Source: an uncultured Rhizobiaceae group bacterium
Lineage (GTDB): Bacteria > Pseudomonadota > Alphaproteobacteria > Rhizobiales > Rhizobiaceae
NCBI GenBank assembly: GCA_938030645.1
Contig: CALHHQ010000210.1
Coordinates: forward strand, 1 to 23,502
Reading direction: 5' to 3'
Length of the DNA stretch: 23,502 nucleotides
The notes below the pieces were generated by a model, which made no database searches, was not told the origin of the DNA, and was given only the letters and a program-made list of their open reading frames with translations. Positions 14,808 to 21,986 of this stretch are shown here, in pieces. Positions within the stretch are counted from its first letter, which is position 1; each line of letters starts with the position of its first letter. A program made the translations under genes and the position numbers.

Positions 14808-15151
14808 TCGTTGGTCTTTTGAAGCTCAACAAAGTCTTTGATATCGCAACCCTCAATCTCGACAATCCATATATCAGAGTCGAATTGTCTTTCCTTTTGT
14901 AGCTGAACATCCACCTCAGATTCAGTGGCATGGGTCAGACGTTCCTCAAACAGTCTTTCCGATGTTTGATCTTCACCATAAGACATTTGCAGGGCCGGAC
15001 TGAACAAATCGCAGTCGAAAGAACTGCGTCTGTTCACCAAGAACACTGCTCCAGCTTCTGCCGCCCCCTTTCGCATCACAACGCAAAATGCGCCAGCATT
15101 GCTGACGCGTCTTACAAGGGCTGACACCCAAAATTCTGAAGTCAAACGCAA
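14804..15151 (-). CDS. DUF1491 family protein
   Basis: A 115-residue protein with the DUF1491 signature: start RLTSEFWVSALVRRV, then AFCVVMRKGAAEAGAVFLVN, LFSPALQMSYGED, FEERL and RQFDSDIWIVEIEG. Function is unknown; the family is largely alphaproteobacterial. I start at TTG 15151 because homologues begin MRLTSEFW and AAGG lies nine bases upstream; TTG 15160 is the longer option but has no spacing for a ribosome binding site. It lies five bases after the peptidoglycan-binding gene and is probably cotranscribed with it and the kinase. Its stop overlaps the convergent DUF2336 stop. Confidence 0.88.
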   Translation of the reverse strand: MRLTSEFWVSALVRRVSNAGAFCVVMRKGAAEAGAVFLVNRRSSFDCDLFSPALQMSYGEDQTSERLFEERLTHATESEVDVQLQKERQFDSDIWIVEIEGCDIKDFVELQKTND

Positions 15152-15156
15152 CGCAA

Positions 15157-15960
15157 TCAACCTTGATTGTATGCGCCGATTTCTTTCAACTTCTTGAGAA
15201 CCACATCCGACGGTTCGCCTGTGATCTTCATGCCATAATCCAGCTGAAAACGTTGAATGGCAGTGGCCGTGTGCTGACCCATTTTGCCATCAACCTTGAG
15301 GTCTTCATATCCATAAGACTTCAATCCAGATTGAATGCGCGCAACCAAACCCGTCGCGCCTTGCTCAGGCTTTTTAGGCGTAATTGCAGCCGTCTGTGTT
15401 GTTGAAACCTTTTGAACCAGTTCCTGTGTTTTTGGAACTGGAACTTCTTTTGGAGCAACAGATGCAGACATCAGAATTTGTGTCAGCAAACGAACTGACG
15501 CTTTACCATTCGCTTTCAGGCTATGGTCTTTTTGGAAACGATCAATTGCCTTTTTCGTACGCGATCCATAAACGCCATCCAGCTTGCCGGCGTAATATCC
15601 ACGAACAGAAAGAGCTGTTTGAACTTCCTTCAAAAGCTCCGGATCACCATTTGCAGCGACCTGAGCAGTTGTCGTCACTGCAGGTGTTTTGATGACAATC
15701 TCAGCAGTTTCGGCAAGTGGCTTCACCGCTTGAATGTTGCGGGTTTGGAACATGGGTGCCGGATGCTTCCCGGGTTGATACCAAATCGCATTGGTCAAAA
15801 CGGCCGCTGTCACGAAAACAGACAGGGCAGCACCTGCGCAAAGCGCCGGATGCGTTTGGAGTATTTCTTTAAACACATTGTTTGATGTGTTGGCTTCGTT
15901 GAGACGATCAGGCTGATACGCGTGCACGGGCTTCTCCTTTGTGGTCAACGGAATTGTCAT
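15157..15960 (-). CDS. Membrane-anchored protein with two peptidoglycan-binding (PG_binding_1) domains
   Basis: A 267-residue protein with a cytoplasmic N-terminus (1-39), one membrane helix at about 40-61 (LCAGAALSVFVTAAVLTNAI) and two PG_binding_1 repeats. The first is at about 108-163 (VQTALSVRGYYAGKLDGVYG then TKKAIDRFQKDHSL); the second is at about 205-260 (IQSGLKSYGYEDLKVDGKMG then TATAIQRFQLDYGM). They are joined by a Pro/Lys/Thr-rich linker, so the domains should contact the periplasmic wall. No hydrolase domain is seen. ATG 15960 gives a 53-base overlap with the end of the kinase gene; no obvious ribosome binding site precedes it. The open frame extends to 16050, but that part is inside the kinase C-terminus. 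Confidence 0.87.
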   Translation of the reverse strand: MTIPLTTKEKPVHAYQPDRLNEANTSNNVFKEILQTHPALCAGAALSVFVTAAVLTNAIWYQPGKHPAPMFQTRNIQAVKPLAETAEIVIKTPAVTTTAQVAANGDPELLKEVQTALSVRGYYAGKLDGVYGSRTKKAIDRFQKDHSLKANGKASVRLLTQILMSASVAPKEVPVPKTQELVQKVSTTQTAAITPKKPEQGATGLVARIQSGLKSYGYEDLKVDGKMGQHTATAIQRFQLDYGMKITGEPSDVVLKKLKEIGAYNQG

Positions 15961-17779
15961 AAGAGGTTGTTTTTCGAACGCGGCTGGCTGCAGACAAATG
16001 CACCAAACCGGCTTCTGAATTTGCGGGCATCGGACGAGCAACAGCGGCATGAATTGGTAGTGTTAGGGTCACGGTTGTTCCCTTGCCCTCAGTGCTGGTG
16101 AAATCGATCTTGCCACCATGAAGTTCGACAAGGCCCATCACCACCGACACACCGAGGCCAGAGCCTTCGAATTTCCGGTTTAGGTTCTTGTCAGCCTGTT
16201 CAAATGGCTTGCCCAGTGAAGACATGAACGAAGCAGGAATGCCGATGCCATTGTCTTTGACTTGAATTCGAATGCTGCGACCGTGTTGGCGTGCACTTAT
16301 GTTCACCAAACCGTTGTCTGGCGAAAACTTAATCGCGTTTGATACCAGATTGATCAAAATCTGTTGGCACGCATTTTGATCGGCTTTGATTTCAGGTAAA
16401 TTGGCAGGAACATCGCAGGTGATGCGGGTGGCATTCTTTTCAAGAAGTGGTTGCATCATATCGAGCGTTGCATCGGCAACTGAAACAAGACTGAATGTCG
16501 ATAAGTTCAACTCGTACTTGCCGCTTTCGATGCGGGTCATATCGAGCATATCGTTCACGACATGAAGCAAATGATGCCCGGATTTTTGAATAAGCCCCAC
16601 ATATTCGCGATGTTTTTCGCTCTCCAAACGGCCAAACAGTTCTTTATGCATGATGTCTGAGAAACCGATGATCGCATTCAAGGGCGTCCGGAGTTCGTGG
16701 CTGATGGTCGCCAAGAAATTACGCTGAGCGATTGTCGCTTTTGCGATCTCATCTTCAGCAGCAGCAAGTTCGGCTCGCATGGTATTGCGCTCAGAAACAT
16801 CGGTCGCCATGGAAACAATTTCCATTTTTCCGCTTGCAGAAGAACGTTGAGGACGGCACGCAACTTCAAGTGTCTTCCAAATTTGCTGGCCTTGCCCTTT
16901 GTAGCGCATACGGATTTCGCACACTTGGTCATGACCTGTATGTGCTGCTTCTGACAAAGCTTTCAGGAAGACCACTCGGTCCTGGAGATGAACTTTTTCC
17001 AGATATCCGGAATTGCAAAGAGACGCAGCTGAAGTCCCTGTAATTGCTCGACAATTGCTCCCGACAAAACTCGTAGCACCCGACGCATCATGTTTCGCAA
17101 TCAAGCCAGAATTGTTGTCAGACAGCAGCTTCAACTGAGTTTGAGCGTTCAGTGTTCGGGACTGTTCATTCCGCAAGTTCTGTGTGAACTTTTGAGCAGT
17201 TAAGAACGCAAGCCCAAAGAGCAGCGCCGCCGCAATGGCCGCGTGCGGTACTGAAGTGTTCGTGGACAACTCCATTGATTGAACAAAAGCAAGCAAATGG
17301 CTGCCAAAATAAATTGCAGTTCCTATGATTGCAGCAATGGCCACTCCAAATGCGAGAAACGCGCGTTTGCTTTCGAAACCGACCATGAAAGGCAGCGCAG
17401 CACACAAAACGAGATAAGGTGAAGACCACCCGCCTGTTGCGACGATCGCAATAGACGTCAATGCACATGCAAACAGGCTAGTGCTTTTCTTTGCGGAGGA
17501 GAGCTTGCCAGTTTTGGACACCCACAAGGCATTTAAGAGTGCGACAGCAATGAGCGAGGCACACAATGCGCTTGCGATCACAACATTGCTGAACAGAATA
17601 GAGGCCACAGGCAAGGCAAGAGAAAGCACAAAAGCTATGCTTACTGCGGACGTCAGATAATTCGTGTGATCACGAAATTTCGCACTGGTGGGTTCAATGC
17701 TTTTGTGCACCCAACGGGACGACTGCTCGAGCAGAAAACTGGAATAAGGAATAAAACGCAAAACTAATCCTCGAAGCAC
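15908..17779 (-). CDS. PAS-domain sensor histidine kinase, PleC/DivJ-type, with six membrane helices
   Basis: A 623-residue membrane kinase. Residues about 44-195 contain six hydrophobic helices with short loops. A PAS-like domain spans about 215-330 (ending MEIVSMATDVSERN). HisKA has ISHELRTPLNAIIGFSDIM with His361, then HHLLHVVNDMLDMTRIESGK, the DivJ/PleC/PdhS pattern. The ATPase domain has the N-box NLVSNAIKFSP (Asn481), G1 DNGIGIP (509-515), PFEQ and G2 GSGLGVSVVMGLVELHGG. There is no receiver domain. Topology and HisKA suggest DivJ, which phosphorylates DivK in cell-cycle control, but PdhS-type paralogues cannot be excluded. The start is GTG 17779, the only early option; no strong ribosome binding site. 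A CtrA-like site lies 42 bases upstream. Confidence 0.9.
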   Translation of the reverse strand: MLRGLVLRFIPYSSFLLEQSSRWVHKSIEPTSAKFRDHTNYLTSAVSIAFVLSLALPVASILFSNVVIASALCASLIAVALLNALWVSKTGKLSSAKKSTSLFACALTSIAIVATGGWSSPYLVLCAALPFMVGFESKRAFLAFGVAIAAIIGTAIYFGSHLLAFVQSMELSTNTSVPHAAIAAALLFGLAFLTAQKFTQNLRNEQSRTLNAQTQLKLLSDNNSGLIAKHDASGATSFVGSNCRAITGTSAASLCNSGYLEKVHLQDRVVFLKALSEAAHTGHDQVCEIRMRYKGQGQQIWKTLEVACRPQRSSASGKMEIVSMATDVSERNTMRAELAAAEDEIAKATIAQRNFLATISHELRTPLNAIIGFSDIMHKELFGRLESEKHREYVGLIQKSGHHLLHVVNDMLDMTRIESGKYELNLSTFSLVSVADATLDMMQPLLEKNATRITCDVPANLPEIKADQNACQQILINLVSNAIKFSPDNGLVNISARQHGRSIRIQVKDNGIGIPASFMSSLGKPFEQADKNLNRKFEGSGLGVSVVMGLVELHGGKIDFTSTEGKGTTVTLTLPIHAAVARPMPANSEAGLVHLSAASRVRKTTSYDNSVDHKGEARARVSA

Positions 17780-17820
17780 AATACGTGTGCAACTCTCGAG
17801 GGCATAGTGTCATAGGGCAT

Positions 17821-17835
17821 TTAACGGAAAACTAA
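17821..17835 (-). promoter_or_regulatory. CtrA-like site upstream of the histidine kinase gene
   Basis: TTAA-N7-CTAA at 17821-17835 (on the minus strand TTAG-N7-TTAA) is one base from the CtrA consensus TTAA-N7-TTAA. It lies 42 bases before the kinase GTG start. The rest of the 320-base divergent interval between the kinase and sufE (17780-18099) is AT-rich in part, with TTTTATGGTTAG near 17895, and holds no ORF I would call. Confidence 0.35.
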
Positions 17836-18099
17836 ACATGACGAAATGAATGGCCATCTGGTCGTTTTATTTTCAGTTCACGGGCCGTTTTAAGTTTTAT
17901 GGTTAGCAAAACCTTTACACCGAAGACCGCTTCCAATTTGTCGTCAGCAACTCTGACTGGCCGGAGCCATTTCTTTCCAAAGCGTTAAGTTACTCATTCC
18001 AATTTGAGTGAAACCATTCATGGCCTTGCGACCATCTAGCCATTGGAAACCCAAACGACATTGGTTATTGAGGAAGCGAACGCGTCCAAAGGTCCATCT

Positions 18100-18528
18100 A
18101 TGCAATCTCCTTTAAAATCCGGCACTTCAATTGACGAAATTGTCGAAAACTTCGGTTTCCTGGAAGAATGGGATGACCGTTACGGCTATCTCATTGAGTT
18201 GGGCAAAGATCTGGTGCCTTTGGAAGACGACCAATTGGTCGACCTGAACAAAGTTCAAGGCTGCGTCTCTCAGGTTTGGCTCGTTCATGAGGTATCTGGA
18301 GATACTCTGTCATTTAAGGGAATGTCCGATGCCCATATTGTACGAGGATTGGTTGCTATCGCTCTGACGATATTTTCAGGAAAGACAGCCCAGGACATTC
18401 TTGAAACTGATGAACAGGAAATCTTTAATGCGGTGGGCTTGCAAGAGCATTTGACACCACAGCGCGCAAACGGTTTGCGTTCTATGGTGCAAAGAATAAA
18501 AGCAATTGCCCAGGCAAGTCTGTCTTAG
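18100..18528 (+). CDS. sufE: SufE family cysteine desulfuration protein
   Basis: A 142-residue SufE. It accepts persulfide sulfur from a SufS-type cysteine desulfurase on its active cysteine and passes it to the Fe-S scaffold. The signature is SIDEIVENFGFLEEWDDRYG near the N-terminus, YLIELGKDLVPL, and KVQGCVSQVWL with the active Cys. The C-terminal helices include IVRGLVAIALTIFSGKTAQD and LTPQRANGLRSMVQRIKAIA. I start at ATG 18100, which has AAAGG at good spacing and matches family length; a TTG at 18043 would add 19 unconserved residues. It stands alone here, without other suf genes, as is usual for sufE in Rhizobiales. It converges on gafZ with a 9-base gap and no visible terminator. Confidence 0.94.
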   Translation: MQSPLKSGTSIDEIVENFGFLEEWDDRYGYLIELGKDLVPLEDDQLVDLNKVQGCVSQVWLVHEVSGDTLSFKGMSDAHIVRGLVAIALTIFSGKTAQDILETDEQEIFNAVGLQEHLTPQRANGLRSMVQRIKAIAQASLS

Positions 18529-18537
18529 TGGCTAACA

Positions 18538-19320
18538 TTAGGCCTGCGGTGCTTTTCCTGAGTAAATGCCGTAGTGTCGCGCCAACAAACCCAATGCCAC
18601 CCGCAACATAAGTTTCGCCGAACGCGGCGGCCAATTCCGTTCACGCTCTACCGCCTGCAGACCTTTCAAAAAACAACAAACGTCCATCAGCACGCCAGAC
18701 AGCTCAGGACCAACTGTTTCCAAAGCACGTTCAACTCTTGCTCTTGCATCAATGGCCAAATCGCTCATATCAGCCATCCCCCCTGCCCCTTTTGACGAGC
18801 TTTGGCTCCTTGCTGTTGGATCCCAAGATGCGGTCACCCGCTGCATGAATTGTCCCTTTGTAAAGTCTGCTCTCAACCTTTCGGCACTGTTGAATGCCTC
18901 TGGCTCAAGCCACGGCTTGCCAGATTTTGATTTGATAGACATCAGCCGTGCCAACGGAGATTCATTTAGATTGACCGTCACGGTGTGAGTCGAACTGTCG
19001 ATGGTTTGAGTTTGCGATTGAAGCTTGCGGTGTTGCGCCCCAAAGCCACCTGGGTCATTTGGATCGCCCGTACCAACAGCCCGTGCCAAGTGTTTTTTCC
19101 CCGTGGAGGATATGCGGCACGCCTGCTGTTCCAAGTCGATCAATGTGGCTTGATGGAGATCATCTAGTATTTTCGCGGTGGTCAGTTGCCGGGCGCCATC
19201 TTTGGCCATCAGCAAAACAGTTCCTGCTTCTTTACCCGATAACGGTTTGATTTCTGCACTTTTCAGTGGCTTTAGAAACTGGAGCAGTTTGATTGATTTT
19301 AGCATCGTGTTCTTGCTCAT
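18538..19320 (-). CDS. gafZ: DUF6456 protein, GafZ-like (GTA transcription antiterminator candidate)
   Basis: A 260-residue protein. Residues 25-80 look like a winged-helix-type region (KEAGTVLLMAKDG, TTAKILDDLHQATLIDLE). The DUF6456 domain spans about 121-252: SPLARLMSIKSKSGKPWLEP, AERLRADFTKGQFMQRVTAS, GGMADMSDLAIDARARVERA, ETVGPELSGVLMDVCCFLKG and NWPPRSAKLMLRVALGLLAR. From memory, this domain matches the C-terminal half of Rhodobacter GafA and Caulobacter GafZ, which is reported to act with RNA polymerase and Nus factors in antitermination within the GTA cluster. Its ATG overlaps the gafY stop as ATGA, with AGGAGAG upstream. DUF6456 identity is confident; the GafZ role here is inferred. 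Confidence 0.82.
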   Translation of the reverse strand: MSKNTMLKSIKLLQFLKPLKSAEIKPLSGKEAGTVLLMAKDGARQLTTAKILDDLHQATLIDLEQQACRISSTGKKHLARAVGTGDPNDPGGFGAQHRKLQSQTQTIDSSTHTVTVNLNESPLARLMSIKSKSGKPWLEPEAFNSAERLRADFTKGQFMQRVTASWDPTARSQSSSKGAGGMADMSDLAIDARARVERALETVGPELSGVLMDVCCFLKGLQAVERERNWPPRSAKLMLRVALGLLARHYGIYSGKAPQA

Positions 19321-19913
19321 TGCGGCTCTCCTGATTCAAGAAAAGACAAATGAGCAACAAGAGAGCTGTCGCTTCTATTGACCTGTTCTGGTTCAACAGG
19401 CGAACACTCATTCAGCAATCTGCAATGGGTGATAGCCTCCAACGCTTCGCCTAATAACGCCTCCAACTGGCAAATCAGCACATCGAATGAGAATTCATCA
19501 CGCTTATCTTCAACTTGAGCGCATGCGTACGACACTGTTGTACGATCCCTGCGGAAATGGAGACCGACTTCAGTCAGCAATATACTGAACTTCGTGTGTG
19601 CCAAATACATCGCAATTTGGCGCGCCATAGCCACATCAGCTTTGGAGCGTGATTTCGATTGTATGTCAGCCAGCGGTACATTTAACGCCATGGAGACCAC
19701 CCGCTCACACAGACTGCACACTGCATCACGATAATGCTCAGGCTTCTTTTTGCGGTCAGCTTCGCTTGAAGCATAAGTCTGCGCTATGGCTTGCTCGTTT
19801 TTTCGTCTCGCAGGCAACCGAACAACAACAGCTGTTTTGGTTTGATGGTTTGTTTCGCAATCTATGGACGGTTCGACAAATGTCCTCAAATTGGTCAATC
19901 CGGATTTAGTCAT
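19317..19913 (-). CDS. gafY: DnaA domain IV-like DNA-binding protein, GafY-like (GTA activator candidate)
   Basis: A 198-residue protein whose residues about 68-140 match the C-terminal DNA-binding domain of DnaA: VSMALNVPLADIQSKSRSKA, DVAMARQIAMYLAHTKFSIL, then VGLHFRRDRTTVSYACAQVE, equivalent to the GRDHTTV recognition segment. No AAA+ ATPase domain is present, so it is not DnaA itself. The N-terminal 60 residues are polar and basic. GafA of Rhodobacter has such a domain at its N-terminus; in Caulobacter it is the separate protein GafY, which activates the GTA promoter with IHF. A good ribosome binding site (GAGGGAG) precedes ATG 19913. It is coupled to gafZ. A putative -10 TATTAT (19935-19940) overlaps the shared element TAGGAAAAT. 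Confidence 0.82.
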   Translation of the reverse strand: MTKSGLTNLRTFVEPSIDCETNHQTKTAVVVRLPARRKNEQAIAQTYASSEADRKKKPEHYRDAVCSLCERVVSMALNVPLADIQSKSRSKADVAMARQIAMYLAHTKFSILLTEVGLHFRRDRTTVSYACAQVEDKRDEFSFDVLICQLEALLGEALEAITHCRLLNECSPVEPEQVNRSDSSLVAHLSFLESGEPQ

Positions 19914-19934
19914 GTTTGAACTCCCTCGCTTACA

Positions 19935-19947
19935 ATAATAGGAAAAT
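19935..19947 (-). promoter_or_regulatory. gafY promoter region with TAGGAAAAT element
   Basis: On the minus strand TATTAT (19935-19940) resembles a -10 element and would leave a leader of about 15 bases before the gafY ribosome binding site; no good -35 is seen. The 9-mer TAGGAAAAT (plus strand, 19939-19947) overlaps its upstream edge and lies in an AGGA-N6-TCCT inverted repeat. The same 9-mer occurs twice upstream of the GTA promoter, where the flanks also match well. Confidence 0.42.
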
Positions 19948-20002
19948 AATCCTTTATCGAGTCGCGGGGATAAGTTTTTCGAAATTTGTTGTTTCGCTAA
20001 CG

Positions 20003-20035
20003 AAAAAGAGCGGTCGATTGCTCGCCCGCCCTTTT
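20003..20035 (-). terminator. Rho-independent terminator after mucR
   Basis: On the minus strand AAAAGGGCGG (20026-20035) pairs with CCGCTCTTTT (20004-20013) over 10 bp with one G-U pair and a 12-base loop, ending in a run of five U. It lies 19 bases after the mucR stop. This implies gafYZ needs its own promoter in 19914-20002. Confidence 0.72.
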
Positions 20036-20054
20036 ATTCAGCAAATTTTGGAGT

Positions 20055-20474
20055 TTACTTCGCGCGTTTGCGCTTTTGACCGAGGCCCATTTCTTTAGCC
20101 AATGCAGAGCGGCGTTCCGCATATGCAGGTGCAACCATTGGGTAGTCTGAAGGCAGCCCCCATTTCTTGCGGTACTCTTCAGGCGACAGATCGTAATGAG
20201 ACCTGAGATGGCGCTTGAGCGATTTGAACTTCTGACCATCTTCTAAACAGATCAAGTAGTCATGGCCAAGCGACTTACGAATCGACACTGCTGGTTTTTG
20301 AGGTTCGGCGGAAGGGGCGGTTCCGGAACCTGCAACAGCAGAAAGCGTCGAATGAACTTCGCGAATAAGATTTGGCAAATCGGTGGCTGAGAGTGGGTTA
20401 TTGCTAACATATGCAGAAACCACTTCAGATGTGATTTCTAGCATAAGTGTATTGTCGTTTTCGTTATTGTCCAT
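20055..20474 (-). CDS. mucR: MucR/Ros family zinc-finger transcriptional regulator
   Basis: A 139-residue Ros/MucR regulator, an H-NS-like silencer of AT-rich DNA in alphaproteobacteria. The zinc finger is Cys76-x2-Asp79-x9-His89-x3-His93 (ICLEDGQKFKSLKRHLRSHY), with Asp replacing the second Cys as in rhizobial and Brucella MucR. It is followed by the family motif LSPEEYRKKWGLPSDYPMVA (about 97-116) and a basic tail. The N-terminal part (LMLEITSEVVSAYVSNNPLS) is the oligomerisation region. ATG 20474 has a strong ribosome binding site (AAGGGG); the open frame to 20522 is less likely. A terminator follows the stop. MucR often represses its own gene and cell-surface, motility and cell-cycle genes. 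Confidence 0.94.
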   Translation of the reverse strand: MDNNENDNTLMLEITSEVVSAYVSNNPLSATDLPNLIREVHSTLSAVAGSGTAPSAEPQKPAVSIRKSLGHDYLICLEDGQKFKSLKRHLRSHYDLSPEEYRKKWGLPSDYPMVAPAYAERRSALAKEMGLGQKRKRAK

Positions 20475-20736
20475 GGCGGAACCCCTTGTTGAAACTAGCG
20501 TGTACAAGTTGAGTCGCATCAACCTTCACCAAACAAAAACTAAAGACTGGTTGCCTGGCTTTAAGTACATCGCATCCAAAACAGATGCATTCCTCGACAA
20601 CAATAATAAAGCATAATTTGCAGAGTTAAAAGTCTGCAGTGCGTAGTTTATTCAAACCACAATCAAAACATCTTTTGAATATTGCGACAGCTGGCTTTTT
20701 CAGGTTGTGCTGGATTGAAAATCAAGTGTTGATAAC

Positions 20737-20786
20737 GCGAATGGGTTATTTCGAATGTGGATTATCGCTTCTCCATTCGCTATAAA
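20737..20786 (+). promoter_or_regulatory. Inverted repeat abutting a TATAAA -10 upstream of the mrp operon
   Basis: GCGAATGG (20737-20744) and CCATTCGC (20773-20780) form a perfect 8-bp inverted repeat 28 bases apart. The right arm touches TATAAA (20781-20786), a likely -10 for mrpE; the -35 is poor. GATAA (20731-20735) and TTATC (20762-20766) form a second dyad nearby. The arrangement looks like an operator. The rest of the mucR-mrpE interval (20475-20833) holds no ORF I would call; ACAATAATA at 20600-20608 repeats a 9-mer found near gafY. Confidence 0.45.
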
Positions 20787-20833
20787 AATGTCTCATATTC
20801 AGACAGCAGAGAAGGGGTCAGAAAATCAAACTG

Positions 20834-21307
20834 TTGCTCACTTCAATATCGTTGTTTGTCCTTTGGCTTTTGATGTCCGGCATTTACGACAATATGCTCA
20901 TCATCATATTCGGCATAATTTCCAGCATGTTATGCGCCTGGATTGTTCATCATTTGAAATTGTTTGACGTTGGGGCGCCTCTGATAGCTGTCAAAACGCT
21001 CAAATTTGCCAAGTATGTTTTTTGGTTGGTTGTCGAGATCGGCAAATCAGATTGGAATATTGCTAAAGTCATCCTTGCCAATGACATCAATCTGCAACAA
21101 CGACTGATAAGAGTTCCAGTCGGTGAAGGCTCCGATTTTTCGAAAATGCTTTATGCCAACTCAATCACGATTACGCCTGGAACGGTCACAGTTGAAACAG
21201 AAACTGATTGCTTCATCGTTCACGCATTGATCGATGAAACGGCTGATCAAGCTGCTTTAGCCGACATGGGGTCTCGTGCCTTCGCCACCCAGCGGGGCGA
21301 AAACTAG
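20834..21307 (+). CDS. mrpE: Cation/proton antiporter subunit E (MrpE/MnhE)
   Basis: A 157-residue MnhE-family subunit of an Mrp multisubunit Na+(K+)/H+ antiporter. Two N-terminal membrane helices (about 2-38, LFVLWLLMSGIYDNMLIIIF) are followed by the conserved cytoplasmic part: AKYVFWLVVEIGKSDWNIAK, then LIRVPVGEGSDFSKMLYANS, ITITPGTVTVETE and FIVHALID. The start is unclear. TTG 20834 is the nearest standard start, but the best ribosome binding site (AAGGGG, 20812-20816) is 17 bases away and suits the in-frame ATC at 20825 (reading IKLLLTS) better. First gene of the operon; its TAG stop overlaps the next GTG. Confidence 0.92.
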   Translation: MLTSISLFVLWLLMSGIYDNMLIIIFGIISSMLCAWIVHHLKLFDVGAPLIAVKTLKFAKYVFWLVVEIGKSDWNIAKVILANDINLQQRLIRVPVGEGSDFSKMLYANSITITPGTVTVETETDCFIVHALIDETADQAALADMGSRAFATQRGEN

Positions 21308-21603
21308 TGTTTGCTTTTGTCACGGTCACTATTTTCATTTGCATGATGATGATCATGATCAGGCTTTTTGCTGGCCCAACACTTTATGATCGGGTGCTGT
21401 CGCTCAACACGTTTGGAACGTGTACCGTTTTGTTCATTGGTGCCGTTGGTCTGTTGTTTGGCCGACCAGATTTTCTCGACATTGCGCTGCTCTATGCGCT
21501 GATAAATTTTGTTGGCACAATCGCTGTTCTAAAATTCTTTCGATACCGCCGTTTGGGCGATGAACCAGAAGTGCAGGAACCAGATGATGAGGTTGCACAA
21601 TGA
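21307..21603 (+). CDS. mrpF: Cation/proton antiporter subunit F (MrpF/MnhF)
   Basis: A 98-residue subunit with three membrane helices: about 3-20, about 34-52 and about 57-74. Family motifs are RLFAGPTLYDRVLSLNTFGT (about 19-38), then GRPDFLDIALLYALINFVGT and VLKFFRYRR. The C-terminus is acidic. Start is GTG at 21307, overlapping the mrpE stop (TAGTG), and the end overlaps mrpG by ATGA. It is a small core subunit needed for Mrp complex assembly. Confidence 0.94.
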   Translation: MFAFVTVTIFICMMMIMIRLFAGPTLYDRVLSLNTFGTCTVLFIGAVGLLFGRPDFLDIALLYALINFVGTIAVLKFFRYRRLGDEPEVQEPDDEVAQ

Positions 21604-21986
21604 CGTGGGAACTCATCATAAATTTGCTTTCTTGGGCTTGCTTTTTAGTGGGTGGGTTTTTCTTGTTCGTTGGCGCTTTGGGCATGCTGCGATTGCCTGA
21701 TTTTTGGGCGCGGCTGCACGCCGCTTCAATCATTGATTCAGCGGGTGTAGGGCTCATTCTTGCGGGCATGATGCTGCAAACGGGCTTTACACTTATAACC
21801 GTCAAAACCTTGCTGATTGTCGGTTTCTTGTTGATCACTGGCCCCACGGCATCTCACGCAGTGGCTAGTGCAGCATTTGTTTCGGGTTCGAGACCCAAAG
21901 ACATAGTTGAAGATGCGACGATTGAGCCTGCAAAACCGGAAAAGAAGAAGCGCGCTGCGAAGACGGCTAGAAAGTCGAAATCATAA
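21600..21986 (+). CDS. mrpG: Cation/proton antiporter subunit G (MrpG/MnhG)
   Basis: A 128-residue MnhG-family subunit with three membrane helices (about 5-30, 43-62 and 66-88). The signature is GALGMLRLPDFWARLHAASI, followed by DSAGVGLILAGMMLQTGFTL and LLIVGFLLITGPTASHAVAS. A charged Lys-rich C-terminal tail (EKKKRAAKTARKSKS) is longer than in many homologues. It is coupled upstream by ATGA and downstream by TAATG. Confidence 0.94.
   Translation: MTWELIINLLSWACFLVGGFFLFVGALGMLRLPDFWARLHAASIIDSAGVGLILAGMMLQTGFTLITVKTLLIVGFLLITGPTASHAVASAAFVSGSRPKDIVEDATIEPAKPEKKKRAAKTARKSKS

Noticed and set aside
17780..18099. Small ORF or RNA gene in the kinase-sufE interval
   Set aside because: No convincing ORF, tRNA-like fold or terminator was seen; it looks like a divergent promoter region.
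19317..19913. Calling this gene dnaA
   Set aside because: Only the domain IV-like DNA-binding part is present; the AAA+ ATPase domain is absent and the length is under half that of DnaA.
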